DNA from: Riemerella columbipharyngis
GTDB lineage: Bacteria > Bacteroidota > Bacteroidia > Flavobacteriales > Weeksellaceae
Assembly: GCF_900101995.1 (NCBI RefSeq)
Contig: NZ_FNAS01000001.1
Location: 124,001 to 188,000, forward strand
Direction: 5' to 3'
DNA length: 64,000 bases
The stretch's first letter is position 1, and every line of letters starts with the position of its first letter. This document shows positions 1 to 6,434 of this stretch, piece after piece. The position numbers were made by a program, and so were the translations under genes. A model generated the notes under the pieces. That model was not told the origin of the DNA. It made no database searches and saw only the letters and a program-made list of their open reading frames with translations.

Positions 1-1
1 T

Positions 2-817
2 CCACCTAAATCTGGAGACCATAATGGAGACTGGAGTTGGTTGTTTAATGGTTTGTATCCTGGGTATGGACACTATATAGGAGGAGATTGTCTCAGGTAT
101 ATAAAATGTTTTGATCCTGTTAATGGATTTGATGGCGGAGGAGGAGGCTATTCTCCACTACCACCACTAAATGATAATAATGGTGATCCGTGTTCAGAGA
201 TGAAAAAAATGAATAATAGCTCAGCTTATTCAAAGAAAGTTGATGAGCTAAAAGAATCTTCTGTTCTTAGTAGAACTTACGAGACAGGATATAAAGAAAA
301 TAAAGATGGAACTTTTCATAGTCTTAGTCCTGCCAAATCTACTGCTAACTCTGACGGAATGAAAATTGATATAGATGCTGATACCAAAGGCTATATACAT
401 ACGCATATAGATGATTATGAAGTGGAGGACGCAAATGGAGATCTACAGATGAGGATGCCGATTAGAATGTTCTCGCCAGCCGATGTAAATGCCCTAATGG
501 AGATAGCAAAAATGCAAACGGACGGAAATTACGACGAAATATATGGGACGATGGTTTCCAGCGAAGGAATTTATACCATTAAATTTACAGGAACAAAATC
601 TGATATTAAAACTGGATTTAGTGGTAAAGAGTGGAGAGATAAATTCATATATTTTTGGAATAAACATAGTGGAAGTAATGAATTAAAATTTTTAAGATTT
701 TTAAAAGATGTTATGGGAATTGATGGAATATCCTTATATAAAACTGGGAAAGATGGTAAAATAGAAAATAAATTTTTAGAGAGTAACAATAGAGTAAAAT
801 CAAATGACTGTCCATAA
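2..817 (+). CDS. C-terminal part of a larger protein with a JAMM-like motif (5' truncated by window)
   Basis: The reading frame is open from base 2, so the true start lies outside the window; TTG at 41 is only an internal codon. The 271 visible residues begin with a Gly/Pro-rich linker (GFDGGGGGYSPLPPL) and end in a globular domain. In that domain, HTH at 398-406 followed by SPAD at 473-484 fits the H-x-H-x(n)-S-x-x-D metal site of JAMM/Mov34 peptidases. No matching upstream glutamate is proven. Such domains occur at the C-terminus of secreted polymorphic-toxin-like proteins in Bacteroidota (family knowledge); the missing N-terminus would be needed to say this. The stop overlaps only a leader frame of the next gene. 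Confidence 0.6.
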   Translation, partial: PPKSGDHNGDWSWLFNGLYPGYGHYIGGDCLRYIKCFDPVNGFDGGGGGYSPLPPLNDNNGDPCSEMKKMNNSSAYSKKVDELKESSVLSRTYETGYKENKDGTFHSLSPAKSTANSDGMKIDIDADTKGYIHTHIDDYEVEDANGDLQMRMPIRMFSPADVNALMEIAKMQTDGNYDEIYGTMVSSEGIYTIKFTGTKSDIKTGFSGKEWRDKFIYFWNKHSGSNELKFLRFLKDVMGIDGISLYKTGKDGKIENKFLESNNRVKSNDCP

Positions 818-836
818 TTTAAAAAAAAATAAAATA

Positions 837-1403
837 ATGAAAAAGATAATATTAGTATTCGCATTAATGATAATATGTAATATCAATGCCCAAAGAACAA
901 TATCATTAGCTCAGGCTTACGAATATTTTAAGTCGCCTAATGGAATACCAGAGGATGTATCCTATGTGAAGGATACTAATAATGACTTAAACAAATTTAT
1001 TGGTACCTGGAAAGGAAATTATGATGGGAAAACTTATATATTTAGGTTTATAAAAAAAATAAAAAGTGGGGAATATGATATAAAGTGGGATTATTTAGTA
1101 GGTAAGCTTAAAGTAACAGATAATAAAGGTAATATTCTTTATAATACATTTTCCTTAGACGATGATAAAACTTATTTTAGTGGAACATATCTACAACATC
1201 AATCTTATATTATGGATTTCATTGTAAATACTTATTGCAATGATTCTGGAGTTGTTTTTTTAAGGATATATGACAATCAACCTAATAAGATGAAAGTTTT
1301 ATTTGACAGAGATAGGACATGGTACGACCCTAAAAAATGTCCTAATTATGAGACTTACGAAACGACATTACCGCAGAAGTCTTTTGTTCTTACTAAGCAA
1401 TAA
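837..1403 (+). CDS. DUF6705-like exported protein, array copy 1
   Basis: A 188-residue protein with a Sec signal peptide (MKKIILVFALMIICNINAQ). I chose ATG 837 rather than the in-frame ATG 804 because the signal peptide starts there. The core carries the pattern YVKDTNNDLNKFIGTWKG followed by YDGKTY, which I recognise as the flavobacterial DUF6705 family (function unknown; probably a small lipocalin-like beta fold, inferred from the GTWKG motif). The last 55 or so residues, from YIMDFIVNTYC to FVLTKQ, are almost identical at DNA level to copies 4 and 5, while the middle is divergent. The gene lies 19 bp after the preceding partial gene and ends 48 bp before the next copy. Confidence 0.75.
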   Translation: MKKIILVFALMIICNINAQRTISLAQAYEYFKSPNGIPEDVSYVKDTNNDLNKFIGTWKGNYDGKTYIFRFIKKIKSGEYDIKWDYLVGKLKVTDNKGNILYNTFSLDDDKTYFSGTYLQHQSYIMDFIVNTYCNDSGVVFLRIYDNQPNKMKVLFDRDRTWYDPKKCPNYETYETTLPQKSFVLTKQ

Positions 1404-1409
1404 GAAACA

Positions 1410-1437
1410 AAAAGTCCGGTTACCCAGCCGGGCTTTT
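1410..1437 (+). terminator. array spacer hairpin 1
   Basis: Twelve-bp stem (AAAAGTCCGGTT with AGCCGGGCTTTT, two G-T wobbles), ACCC loop, four T then A-rich sequence. It starts 7 nt after the stop codon, as in every spacer of the array. Reads as a weak intrinsic terminator or an RNA-processing/stability hairpin. Confidence 0.6.
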
Positions 1438-1451
1438 AAAACTAAATAGAG

Positions 1452-2012
1452 ATGAAAAAGGTAATATTAATAACTACATTATTCGTAGCGTGTTTATGTA
1501 AGGCACAAACTTATACATTAAGAACGACAGGTGTAAAATTTCCTAAAGACAGCTATGTAAAGGATACTAACAACGAATTACCTGAATATGAAGGCACATG
1601 GAAAGGGACATGGGGCGGAAAAATGATTTACTTAACATTTAAAAAGATAAAATATTATAATTGGTTTTTAAACGATCGTGCCTACTACCGAGATATGTTA
1701 ATAGGGAAGTTTAAGGTATTAGATCAAAATAACAAAATACTATTTGATAATACTAATGTATCTGATAATGATGCAAGAATTAAAGGATTTGGATTTATGA
1801 AAACGGGAGGAAAGTATTTATTAGGGTATATTGATGAAGATATTTGTTATATGAATGGTCGCATTACTATTTATTTTACGGACAATACCAAAAAGAAACT
1901 TCAGTGGGATTTCTATGAAGGGGATAATCTCATTACACCGGATTGCAGGTATTATAAGGCAAAAGAATTTCCTCAGCCTTTACCAAAATCTATAGTTCTT
2001 ACTAAGCAATAA
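1452..2012 (+). CDS. DUF6705-like exported protein, array copy 2
   Basis: 186 residues with signal peptide MKKVILITTLFVACLCKAQ. It shares the YVKDTNNELPEYEGTWKGTW block with its neighbours but has a different second half (IYFTDNTKKKLQWDF, DCRYYKAKEFPQPLP) from copies 1, 4 and 5. The last 150 bp (1863-2012) are identical to the last 150 bp of copy 3 (2468-2617), and the signal-peptide DNA is nearly identical too; only the middle differs. This mosaic pattern points to gene conversion or a recent duplication with diversification of the core. Biochemical function unknown; expected location periplasm or outside. Confidence 0.75.
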   Translation: MKKVILITTLFVACLCKAQTYTLRTTGVKFPKDSYVKDTNNELPEYEGTWKGTWGGKMIYLTFKKIKYYNWFLNDRAYYRDMLIGKFKVLDQNNKILFDNTNVSDNDARIKGFGFMKTGGKYLLGYIDEDICYMNGRITIYFTDNTKKKLQWDFYEGDNLITPDCRYYKAKEFPQPLPKSIVLTKQ

Positions 2013-2018
2013 GAAACA

Positions 2019-2046
2019 AAAAGTCCGGTTACCCAGTCGGGCTTTT
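2019..2046 (+). terminator. array spacer hairpin 2
   Basis: Same hairpin as spacer 1 with one C-to-T change in the right arm that turns a C-G pair into a wobble, so the fold is kept. This spacer is 53 bp rather than 48 bp because of five extra bases (AAGAG) just before the next ATG. Confidence 0.6.
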
Positions 2047-2065
2047 AAAAATAAATAGAGAAGAG

Positions 2066-2617
2066 ATGAGAAAGGTAATATTAATAACTACATTATTCGT
2101 AGCGTGTTTATGCAAGGCACAAACCTATCCGTTGAGAACATTTACACAGTTACCTAATGGTGCTTATTTGAAAGATACTCAAAATGAATTATCTACATAC
2201 GAAGGCACATGGAAAGGTACTTGGGCAGAAAAAACGATTTACTTGACATTCAAGAAACAAACTAGATTTTATAATACAGTTTTAGGAATTTATAAAGACT
2301 TTTTAATAGCTAAATTTAAGGTCTTGGATAAAGACAATAAGATTCTATTTGATAATACCCATTTGTCAGATAAAGATGCTAAAATAGTAGGCGGTAAATT
2401 TAGAAAAAAAGATGGAAAATATTCTTTTAGTTATAGAGATGAAGATATTTGTGATATAAATGGTTATATTACTATTTATTTTACGGACAATACCAAAAAG
2501 AAACTTCAGTGGGATTTCTATGAAGGGGATAATCTCATTACACCGGATTGCAGGTATTATAAGGCAAAAGAATTTCCTCAGCCTTTACCAAAATCTATAG
2601 TTCTTACTAAGCAATAA
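2066..2617 (+). CDS. DUF6705-like exported protein, array copy 3
   Basis: 183 residues, signal peptide MRKVILITTLFVACLCKAQ, then YLKDTQNELSTYEGTWKGTW and a variable middle, then the same C-terminal block as copy 2 (identical over 150 bp). It is the closest paralogue of copy 2, with differences confined to residues of roughly 20-130. The family has no known function. Co-directional with the rest of the array, with no TAnnTTTG promoter in the spacer, so it probably depends on read-through from upstream. Confidence 0.75.
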   Translation: MRKVILITTLFVACLCKAQTYPLRTFTQLPNGAYLKDTQNELSTYEGTWKGTWAEKTIYLTFKKQTRFYNTVLGIYKDFLIAKFKVLDKDNKILFDNTHLSDKDAKIVGGKFRKKDGKYSFSYRDEDICDINGYITIYFTDNTKKKLQWDFYEGDNLITPDCRYYKAKEFPQPLPKSIVLTKQ

Positions 2618-2623
2618 GAAACA

Positions 2624-2651
2624 GAAAGTCCAGTTACCCAGCCGGGCTTTT
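2624..2651 (+). terminator. array spacer hairpin 3
   Basis: Same hairpin; one G-to-A change in the left arm (AAAGTCCAG) weakens one pair. Followed by TTTTAAAAATAAACGGATATG, the only spacer whose bases before the start codon differ (ACGGAT instead of ATAGAG). Confidence 0.55.
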
Positions 2652-2665
2652 AAAAATAAACGGAT

Positions 2666-3268
2666 ATGAAAAAGATAACATTAAGCTACTTACTAACGCT
2701 ATTTATAGCGAATATGGGAACTGCCCAAGAAAAAATAGGCACGCTAAGGCAGTTCGAAGAATGTGTGAGCAGATCTAATTATCAATCTGAGGGTTGTCCG
2801 GATTTAGAAAATATTACTTATATCAAAGATGTAGAGAATAGATTAGATAAATTTGTAGGAACTTGGACGGGAACTTATAACGGAAAAACTTATACTTTTA
2901 AATTTAATAAAAGAGTAAAGTATAGTGATGGAATGGGAAATAGAACCATAGATTTACTTTTTGGTAGAATAAAAGTTGAGGGAGCTAATGGAGAAATCCT
3001 TTATAATACTCTATCTGAAAGTAATGATAGTAATACTTATTTTTCCGGAGATAATTTTCAAAGAAATAGTTATATTATGGATTTCATTGTAAATACTTAT
3101 TGTAACGATACGGGTGTTGTTTTTTTAAGAATATATGACGATCAACCTAATAAGATGAAAGTTTTATTTGACAGAGATAGGACATGGTACGACCCTAAAA
3201 AATGCCCTAATTATGAGACTTACGAAACGACATTACCGCAGAAGTCTTTTGTTCTTACTAAGCAATAA
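2666..3268 (+). CDS. DUF6705-like exported protein, array copy 4
   Basis: 200 residues; signal peptide MKKITLSYLLTLFIANMGTAQ. Compared with copies 1-3 it has an insertion (QFEECVSRSNYQSEGCPDL) with two cysteines before the YIKDVENRLDKFVGTWTGTY block. The C-terminal 60 residues match copies 1 and 5. The two extra cysteines, together with YC and KCP later in the protein, could form disulfides in the periplasm (inference). Function unknown. Confidence 0.75.
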   Translation: MKKITLSYLLTLFIANMGTAQEKIGTLRQFEECVSRSNYQSEGCPDLENITYIKDVENRLDKFVGTWTGTYNGKTYTFKFNKRVKYSDGMGNRTIDLLFGRIKVEGANGEILYNTLSESNDSNTYFSGDNFQRNSYIMDFIVNTYCNDTGVVFLRIYDDQPNKMKVLFDRDRTWYDPKKCPNYETYETTLPQKSFVLTKQ

Positions 3269-3274
3269 GCAACG

Positions 3275-3302
3275 AAAAGTCCGGCTGCCCAGCCGAGCTT
3301 TT
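3275..3302 (+). terminator. array spacer hairpin 4
   Basis: Variant with the CCGGCTGCCCAGCCGA core: inner six pairs are perfect Watson-Crick, one outer C-A mismatch. The T-to-C and A-to-G changes near the loop relative to spacer 1 preserve the stem. Confidence 0.55.
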
Positions 3303-3316
3303 AAAAATAAATAGAG

Positions 3317-3922
3317 ATGAAAAAATTAATATTAAGCTACTTACTAATGCTATTTATAGCGAATATGGGAACTGCCCAAGAAAAAATAGGAACGCTAAGG
3401 CAGCTTGAAGAGTGTACTCATAGACCCAACCATCAGTCTGAGGGTTGTCCGGATTTAGATAATATCACTTATGTAAAAGATGTAGAGAATAGATTAGATA
3501 AGTTTGTAGGAACTTGGACGGGAACTTATAACGGAAAAACTTATACCTTTAAACTAAACAAGAGAGTTAAATTTGGATTTGGTCAAAGAAATGGGTTATA
3601 TTGGGATAGATTAATTGGCAGAATGAAAGTTCAAGGAGCTAATGGGGAAGTACTCTATAATACTCTATCCGAAAGTAACGATAGTAATACTTATTTTCAT
3701 GGGGATAATTTTCAAAGAAATAGTTATATTATGGATTTCATTGTAAATACTTATTGCAATGATTCTGGAGTTGTTTTTTTAAGGATATATGACAATCAAC
3801 CTAATAAGATGAAAGTTTTATTTGACAGAGATAGGACATGGTACGACCCTAAAAAATGCCCTAATTATGAGACTTACGAAACGACATTACCGCAGGTGTC
3901 ATTTGTTCTTACTAAGCAATAA
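3317..3922 (+). CDS. DUF6705-like exported protein, array copy 5
   Basis: 201 residues, signal peptide MKKLILSYLLMLFIANMGTAQ. N-terminal third is nearly the same as copy 4 (IGTLRQLEEC, EGCPDL, VENRLDKFVGTWTGTY), the middle (residues about 85-110) is divergent, and the C-terminal block is almost identical in DNA to copy 1 (a single difference over roughly 165 bp until the last codons). It therefore looks like a hybrid of copy 4-type 5' and copy 1-type 3' sequence. Function unknown; exported. Confidence 0.75.
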   Translation: MKKLILSYLLMLFIANMGTAQEKIGTLRQLEECTHRPNHQSEGCPDLDNITYVKDVENRLDKFVGTWTGTYNGKTYTFKLNKRVKFGFGQRNGLYWDRLIGRMKVQGANGEVLYNTLSESNDSNTYFHGDNFQRNSYIMDFIVNTYCNDSGVVFLRIYDNQPNKMKVLFDRDRTWYDPKKCPNYETYETTLPQVSFVLTKQ

Positions 3923-3928
3923 GAAACA

Positions 3929-3956
3929 AAAAGTCCGGTTACCCAGCCGGGTTTTT
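3929..3956 (+). terminator. array spacer hairpin 5
   Basis: Same hairpin with a C-to-T change in the right arm (GGGTTTTT) that replaces a G-C pair by a wobble and lengthens the T run to five. Confidence 0.6.
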
Positions 3957-3970
3957 AAAAATAAATAGAG

Positions 3971-4417
3971 ATGAAAAAATCATTAAAATTAGCAGTTTTA
4001 TCATTGTTTTTGGGAGTTCAGTTTTCATTTGCCCAGCAGGTTGTGGTTAATAAGCCGTCAGATACAAGGCTATTAGAAATTAATAAAAAAGAGTTTATAG
4101 GTAAACCTTTAGACTACTTATTGTCGGTCATTAAAGTACCAATAAAGTCTATTCAAGCCTATCCTAATAAAAACAAAAATGAAATCAATAGCTTAACATT
4201 TAGGTACATTACATATAAAGAATATCTTAAAACATGGGATAAAGAAATGAATGATAGACCTACTCAATTAGTTATTGAATTTAACCAAAATTGGAATTTT
4301 ATAGGTAAGAGGTGTTATCCTAATAAAAATCCTCAGTGTACAGAATGGCTGCCGGAAGATGAGAAAACTTTAGGGAATTTGATTGTTTATGATATTTATG
4401 TTTTGGGTAAAGACTAA
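3971..4417 (+). CDS. exported protein of unrecognised family, array copy 6
   Basis: 148 residues, signal peptide MKKSLKLAVLSLFLGVQFSFAQ. The mature part (KPSDTRLLEINKKEFIGKPL, then TQLVIEFNQNWNFIGKRC, then EWLPEDEKTLG) does not resemble DUF6705 and I do not recognise it. It shares with the DUF6705 copies only the signal-peptide style and the flanking 48-bp spacers. Two cysteines (RC and QC) are conserved in the following paralogue. No domain or active-site motif can be named. Confidence 0.7.
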   Translation: MKKSLKLAVLSLFLGVQFSFAQQVVVNKPSDTRLLEINKKEFIGKPLDYLLSVIKVPIKSIQAYPNKNKNEINSLTFRYITYKEYLKTWDKEMNDRPTQLVIEFNQNWNFIGKRCYPNKNPQCTEWLPEDEKTLGNLIVYDIYVLGKD

Positions 4418-4423
4418 TGCGAT

Positions 4424-4451
4424 AAAAGTCCGGTTACCCAGCCGGACTTTC
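4424..4451 (+). terminator. array spacer hairpin 6
   Basis: Same hairpin; right arm CCGGACTTT gives a Watson-Crick A-T pair where the others have a wobble, a compensatory-type change that supports selection on structure. Confidence 0.6.
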
Positions 4452-4465
4452 AAAACTAAATAGAG

Positions 4466-4915
4466 ATGAGAAAGTCATTAAAATTAGCAGTTTTATCATT
4501 GTTTTTGGGGATTCAGTTTTCGTGTGCCCAGCAGATTGTAATTAACAAGCCGTCAGATACAAGGCTGTTAGAAGTTAATAAAAAAGAATTTATAGGGAAA
4601 CCATTGAGTTATTTATTATCGGTTATTAAAGTACCTATAAAGTCAGTACTAGCTGTTCCTAATAAAAATAAGAATGAAATTAATATGCTATATTTTAGAT
4701 ATATTACTTATGATGAATATCGCAGAGTATGGACTAAAAGTAGTATTGAAGAAGGTCCTACTCAATTAGTTGTTAAATTTAATCAAAATTGGAATATGGA
4801 GGGGAAGTTGTGCAAACCTATAGAAAATCCCCAGTGTGCAGAATGGCTGCCGGAAGATGAGAAAAATTTAGGAGGTTTAATCGTATATGATATTTATGTA
4901 CGGGGTAAAGACTAA
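4466..4915 (+). CDS. exported protein of unrecognised family, array copy 7
   Basis: 149 residues, signal peptide MRKSLKLAVLSLFLGIQFSCAQ, which contains a Cys that could mimic a lipobox but is followed by AQ as in the non-lipoprotein paralogue. It is a clear paralogue of the preceding gene (INKPSDTRLLEVNKKEF, LLSVIKVPIKSV, EWLPEDEKNLGGLIVYDIYV), with most differences in the middle (residues about 70-95). Function unknown. Confidence 0.7.
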   Translation: MRKSLKLAVLSLFLGIQFSCAQQIVINKPSDTRLLEVNKKEFIGKPLSYLLSVIKVPIKSVLAVPNKNKNEINMLYFRYITYDEYRRVWTKSSIEEGPTQLVVKFNQNWNMEGKLCKPIENPQCAEWLPEDEKNLGGLIVYDIYVRGKD

Positions 4916-4921
4916 TACGAT

Positions 4922-4949
4922 AAAAGTCCGGCTGCCCAGTCGGGCTTTT
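4922..4949 (+). terminator. array spacer hairpin 7
   Basis: Same hairpin with the CTGCCCAG centre and a T in the right arm; followed by TTTTAATACTAAATAGAG and the ATG of an aborted reading frame. Confidence 0.6.
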
Positions 4950-4963
4950 AATACTAAATAGAG

Positions 4964-5038
4964 ATGAGAAAGGTAATACTAAGTGCTTCGTACCTTTTCA
5001 GTATTTTAGGCAAAAAGCATATGAAAGATTTATTTTGA
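4964..5038 (+). pseudogene. aborted eighth array gene (24-codon signal-peptide remnant)
   Basis: After the usual 48-bp spacer an ATG opens a frame (MRKVILSASYLFSILGKK) that starts like the signal peptides of copies 2 and 3 but stops after 24 codons. No mature domain follows; ten bases later a perfect 30-bp inverted repeat begins. This looks like a copy whose body was lost by deletion or replaced when the downstream segment arrived. Confidence 0.6.
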
Positions 5039-5047
5039 TAGCTTAGC

Positions 5048-5110
5048 TATTTTGTGATTATAAAAAGTTCCCACGCCGCAGGCGTGGGAACTTTTTATAA
5101 TCACAAAATA
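5048..5110. terminator. perfect 30-bp inverted repeat, bidirectional terminator
   Basis: Left arm 5048-5077 and right arm 5081-5110 are exact reverse complements, with a 3-nt loop (GCA). The core GTTCCCACGCC is GC-rich and flanked by AAAAA/TTTTT, so it terminates in both directions between the plus-strand array and the minus-strand gene ending at 5114. Its length and perfection exceed what termination needs; it could also be a small palindromic mobile unit. Confidence 0.8.
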
Positions 5111-5113
5111 CAC

Positions 5114-6097
5114 CTACTCATAGTAGGCAATCTCACGCTCTATGACGATTTTGGCTTTTCCGTCTTGATAGATTATTGTCTTAATCCAATTACCATGGGT
5201 GTCGTATTCGTAGGTATAAGTATTTTTCAAAGTTAAACCGCTCTCTAAGTTATAACTAACCCACTCTATCTCATTCCCTTTATCATCATACGCAAAAGTT
5301 TTTTTCCAATCTAAACTGCCATCTGAGTTATACCTAACCGTCTCTATCTGATTCCCTTTATCATCATACGCATAAGTCTCTTTCCAATCTAAACTGCCAT
5401 CTGAGTTATAACTAACCCACTCTATCTGATTCCCTTTATCATCATACGCAAAAGTGTTTTTCCAATCTAAACTGCCATCTGAGTTATAACTAACCTCCTC
5501 TATCTGATTCCCTTTATCATCATACGCAAAAGTGTTTTTCCAATCTAAACTGCCATCTGAGTTATAACTAACCCACTCTATCTGATTCCCTTTATCATCA
5601 TACGCAAAAGTGTTTTTCCAATCTAAACTGCCATCTGAGTTATAACTAACCCACTCTATCTGATTCCCTTTATCATCATACGCAAAAGTGTTTTTCCAAT
5701 CTAAACTGCCATCTGCGTTATAACTAACCTCCTCTATCTGATTCCCTTTATCATCATACGCAAAAGTGTTTTTCGAATCTAAACTGCCATCTGCGTTATA
5801 CCTAACCTCCTCTATCTGATTCCCTTTATCATCATACGCAAAAGTGTTTTTCGAATCTAAACTGCCATCTGCGTTATACCTAACCTCCTCTATCAAATTC
5901 CCTTTTTCATTAAAAACAGCATAAGAATTATCATCATTTCCACCTGTTTTTCTCCCTCTTTCTACTTTTCCAAATTTCTCTACGGCTTCATAAGATATCT
6001 GCCTTACGGATTTTACTTTTCCTTTCAAACCTGTTTCTTCTGCATCGGTTTTCTTGTGTTGTTTATCACACGCCCAAAGGCTTAATGCACTAAGCAT
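5114..6097 (-). CDS. lipoprotein of 26-residue RHS/YD-like repeats
   Basis: From ATG 6097 the protein has 327 residues, but this gives a signal lacking a basic N-terminus (MLSALSLWAC, with lipobox LWAC). Seven codons upstream at 6118 the frame reads ATA-AAA-CAA, so a more normal signal KQTILVMLSALSLWAC would exist if ATA (perhaps a mutated ATG) were the start. Residues 66-273 are eight 26-residue units of the form GNQIEEVSYNADGSLDWKNT plus FAYDDK, then a degenerate ninth and a unique C-terminus. The units resemble Bacteroidota YD/RHS-type beta-strand repeats. Probably a surface or periplasmic lipoprotein; function unknown. Confidence 0.7.
   Translation of the reverse strand: MLSALSLWACDKQHKKTDAEETGLKGKVKSVRQISYEAVEKFGKVERGRKTGGNDDNSYAVFNEKGNLIEEVRYNADGSLDSKNTFAYDDKGNQIEEVRYNADGSLDSKNTFAYDDKGNQIEEVSYNADGSLDWKNTFAYDDKGNQIEWVSYNSDGSLDWKNTFAYDDKGNQIEWVSYNSDGSLDWKNTFAYDDKGNQIEEVSYNSDGSLDWKNTFAYDDKGNQIEWVSYNSDGSLDWKETYAYDDKGNQIETVRYNSDGSLDWKKTFAYDDKGNEIEWVSYNLESGLTLKNTYTYEYDTHGNWIKTIIYQDGKAKIVIEREIAYYE
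5279..5902 (-). repeat. eight 78-bp tandem repeats inside the repeat lipoprotein gene
   Basis: Eight in-frame 78-bp units (26 codons) with few differences; units differ mainly at EE/EW/ET, S/R and A/S positions. Neighbouring units are nearly identical in DNA, so copy number can change by slippage or unequal crossing-over without breaking the frame. Confidence 0.9.
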
Positions 6098-6145
6098 AAC
6101 TAAAATTGTTTGTTTTATTTCTATTGAGTTTTTAAATGTTTTATA

Positions 6146-6425
6146 TTTTCATCAAAATTTTTAGATGAATTACCCAAATTTTTAGGCAGACCTACCAAAA
6201 TTTTTATTGATTTATTGAAAACTTTGCAACAACTACCTGAATTTTTAAGCTCTATATCCAAATTTTTGGCTTAAGTATCGAAATTTTTGGGTGCCATAGG
6301 CAAAATTTTAGGCTTAGGGGCTAAAATTTTCGCTGCCAAGGCTAAAAATTTCATTGTTTTAGGCAAATCTTTCATCGAGATAGCCAAAAGTTGGGGCATT
6401 TTGCCCCAACTTTTGGCTACCATAG
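6146..6425. repeat. about thirteen degenerate 21-bp repeats with phased A-tracts
   Basis: This intergenic stretch of over 300 bases contains no convincing gene. A motif like CCAAATTTTTGGCT recurs every 21 bp, near 6151, 6172, 6193, 6214, 6236, 6256, 6277, 6298, 6319, 6340, 6361, 6382 and 6403. The period is two helical turns and seven codons; read on the plus strand the last units give heptads such as AKIFAAK, AKNFIVL, GKSFIEI. The final two units form a perfect 17-bp inverted repeat. Confidence 0.75.
6381..6419. repeat. 17-bp perfect inverted repeat (hairpin)
   Basis: Arms 6381-6397 (TAGCCAAAAGTTGGGGC) and 6403-6419 are exact reverse complements around ATTTT. It lies 15 bp past the stop of the minus-strand gene ending at 6435, so it may end that transcript, although no long T run follows on the minus strand. 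Confidence 0.65.
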
Positions 6426-6434
6426 CTTTACGCT

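Noticed and set aside
41-817. TTG at 41 as the start of the first gene
   Set aside because: The frame continues upstream to the window edge with plausible coding sequence, so the gene is truncated.
837-4963. Integron-type cassette array
   Set aside because: The spacers lack the GTTRRRY/RYYYAAC core sites and no integrase gene is visible; spacers are short and uniform, unlike attC sites.
6146-6425. CRISPR array
   Set aside because: Period of 21 bp with degenerate units leaves no room for unique spacers and there are no cas genes.
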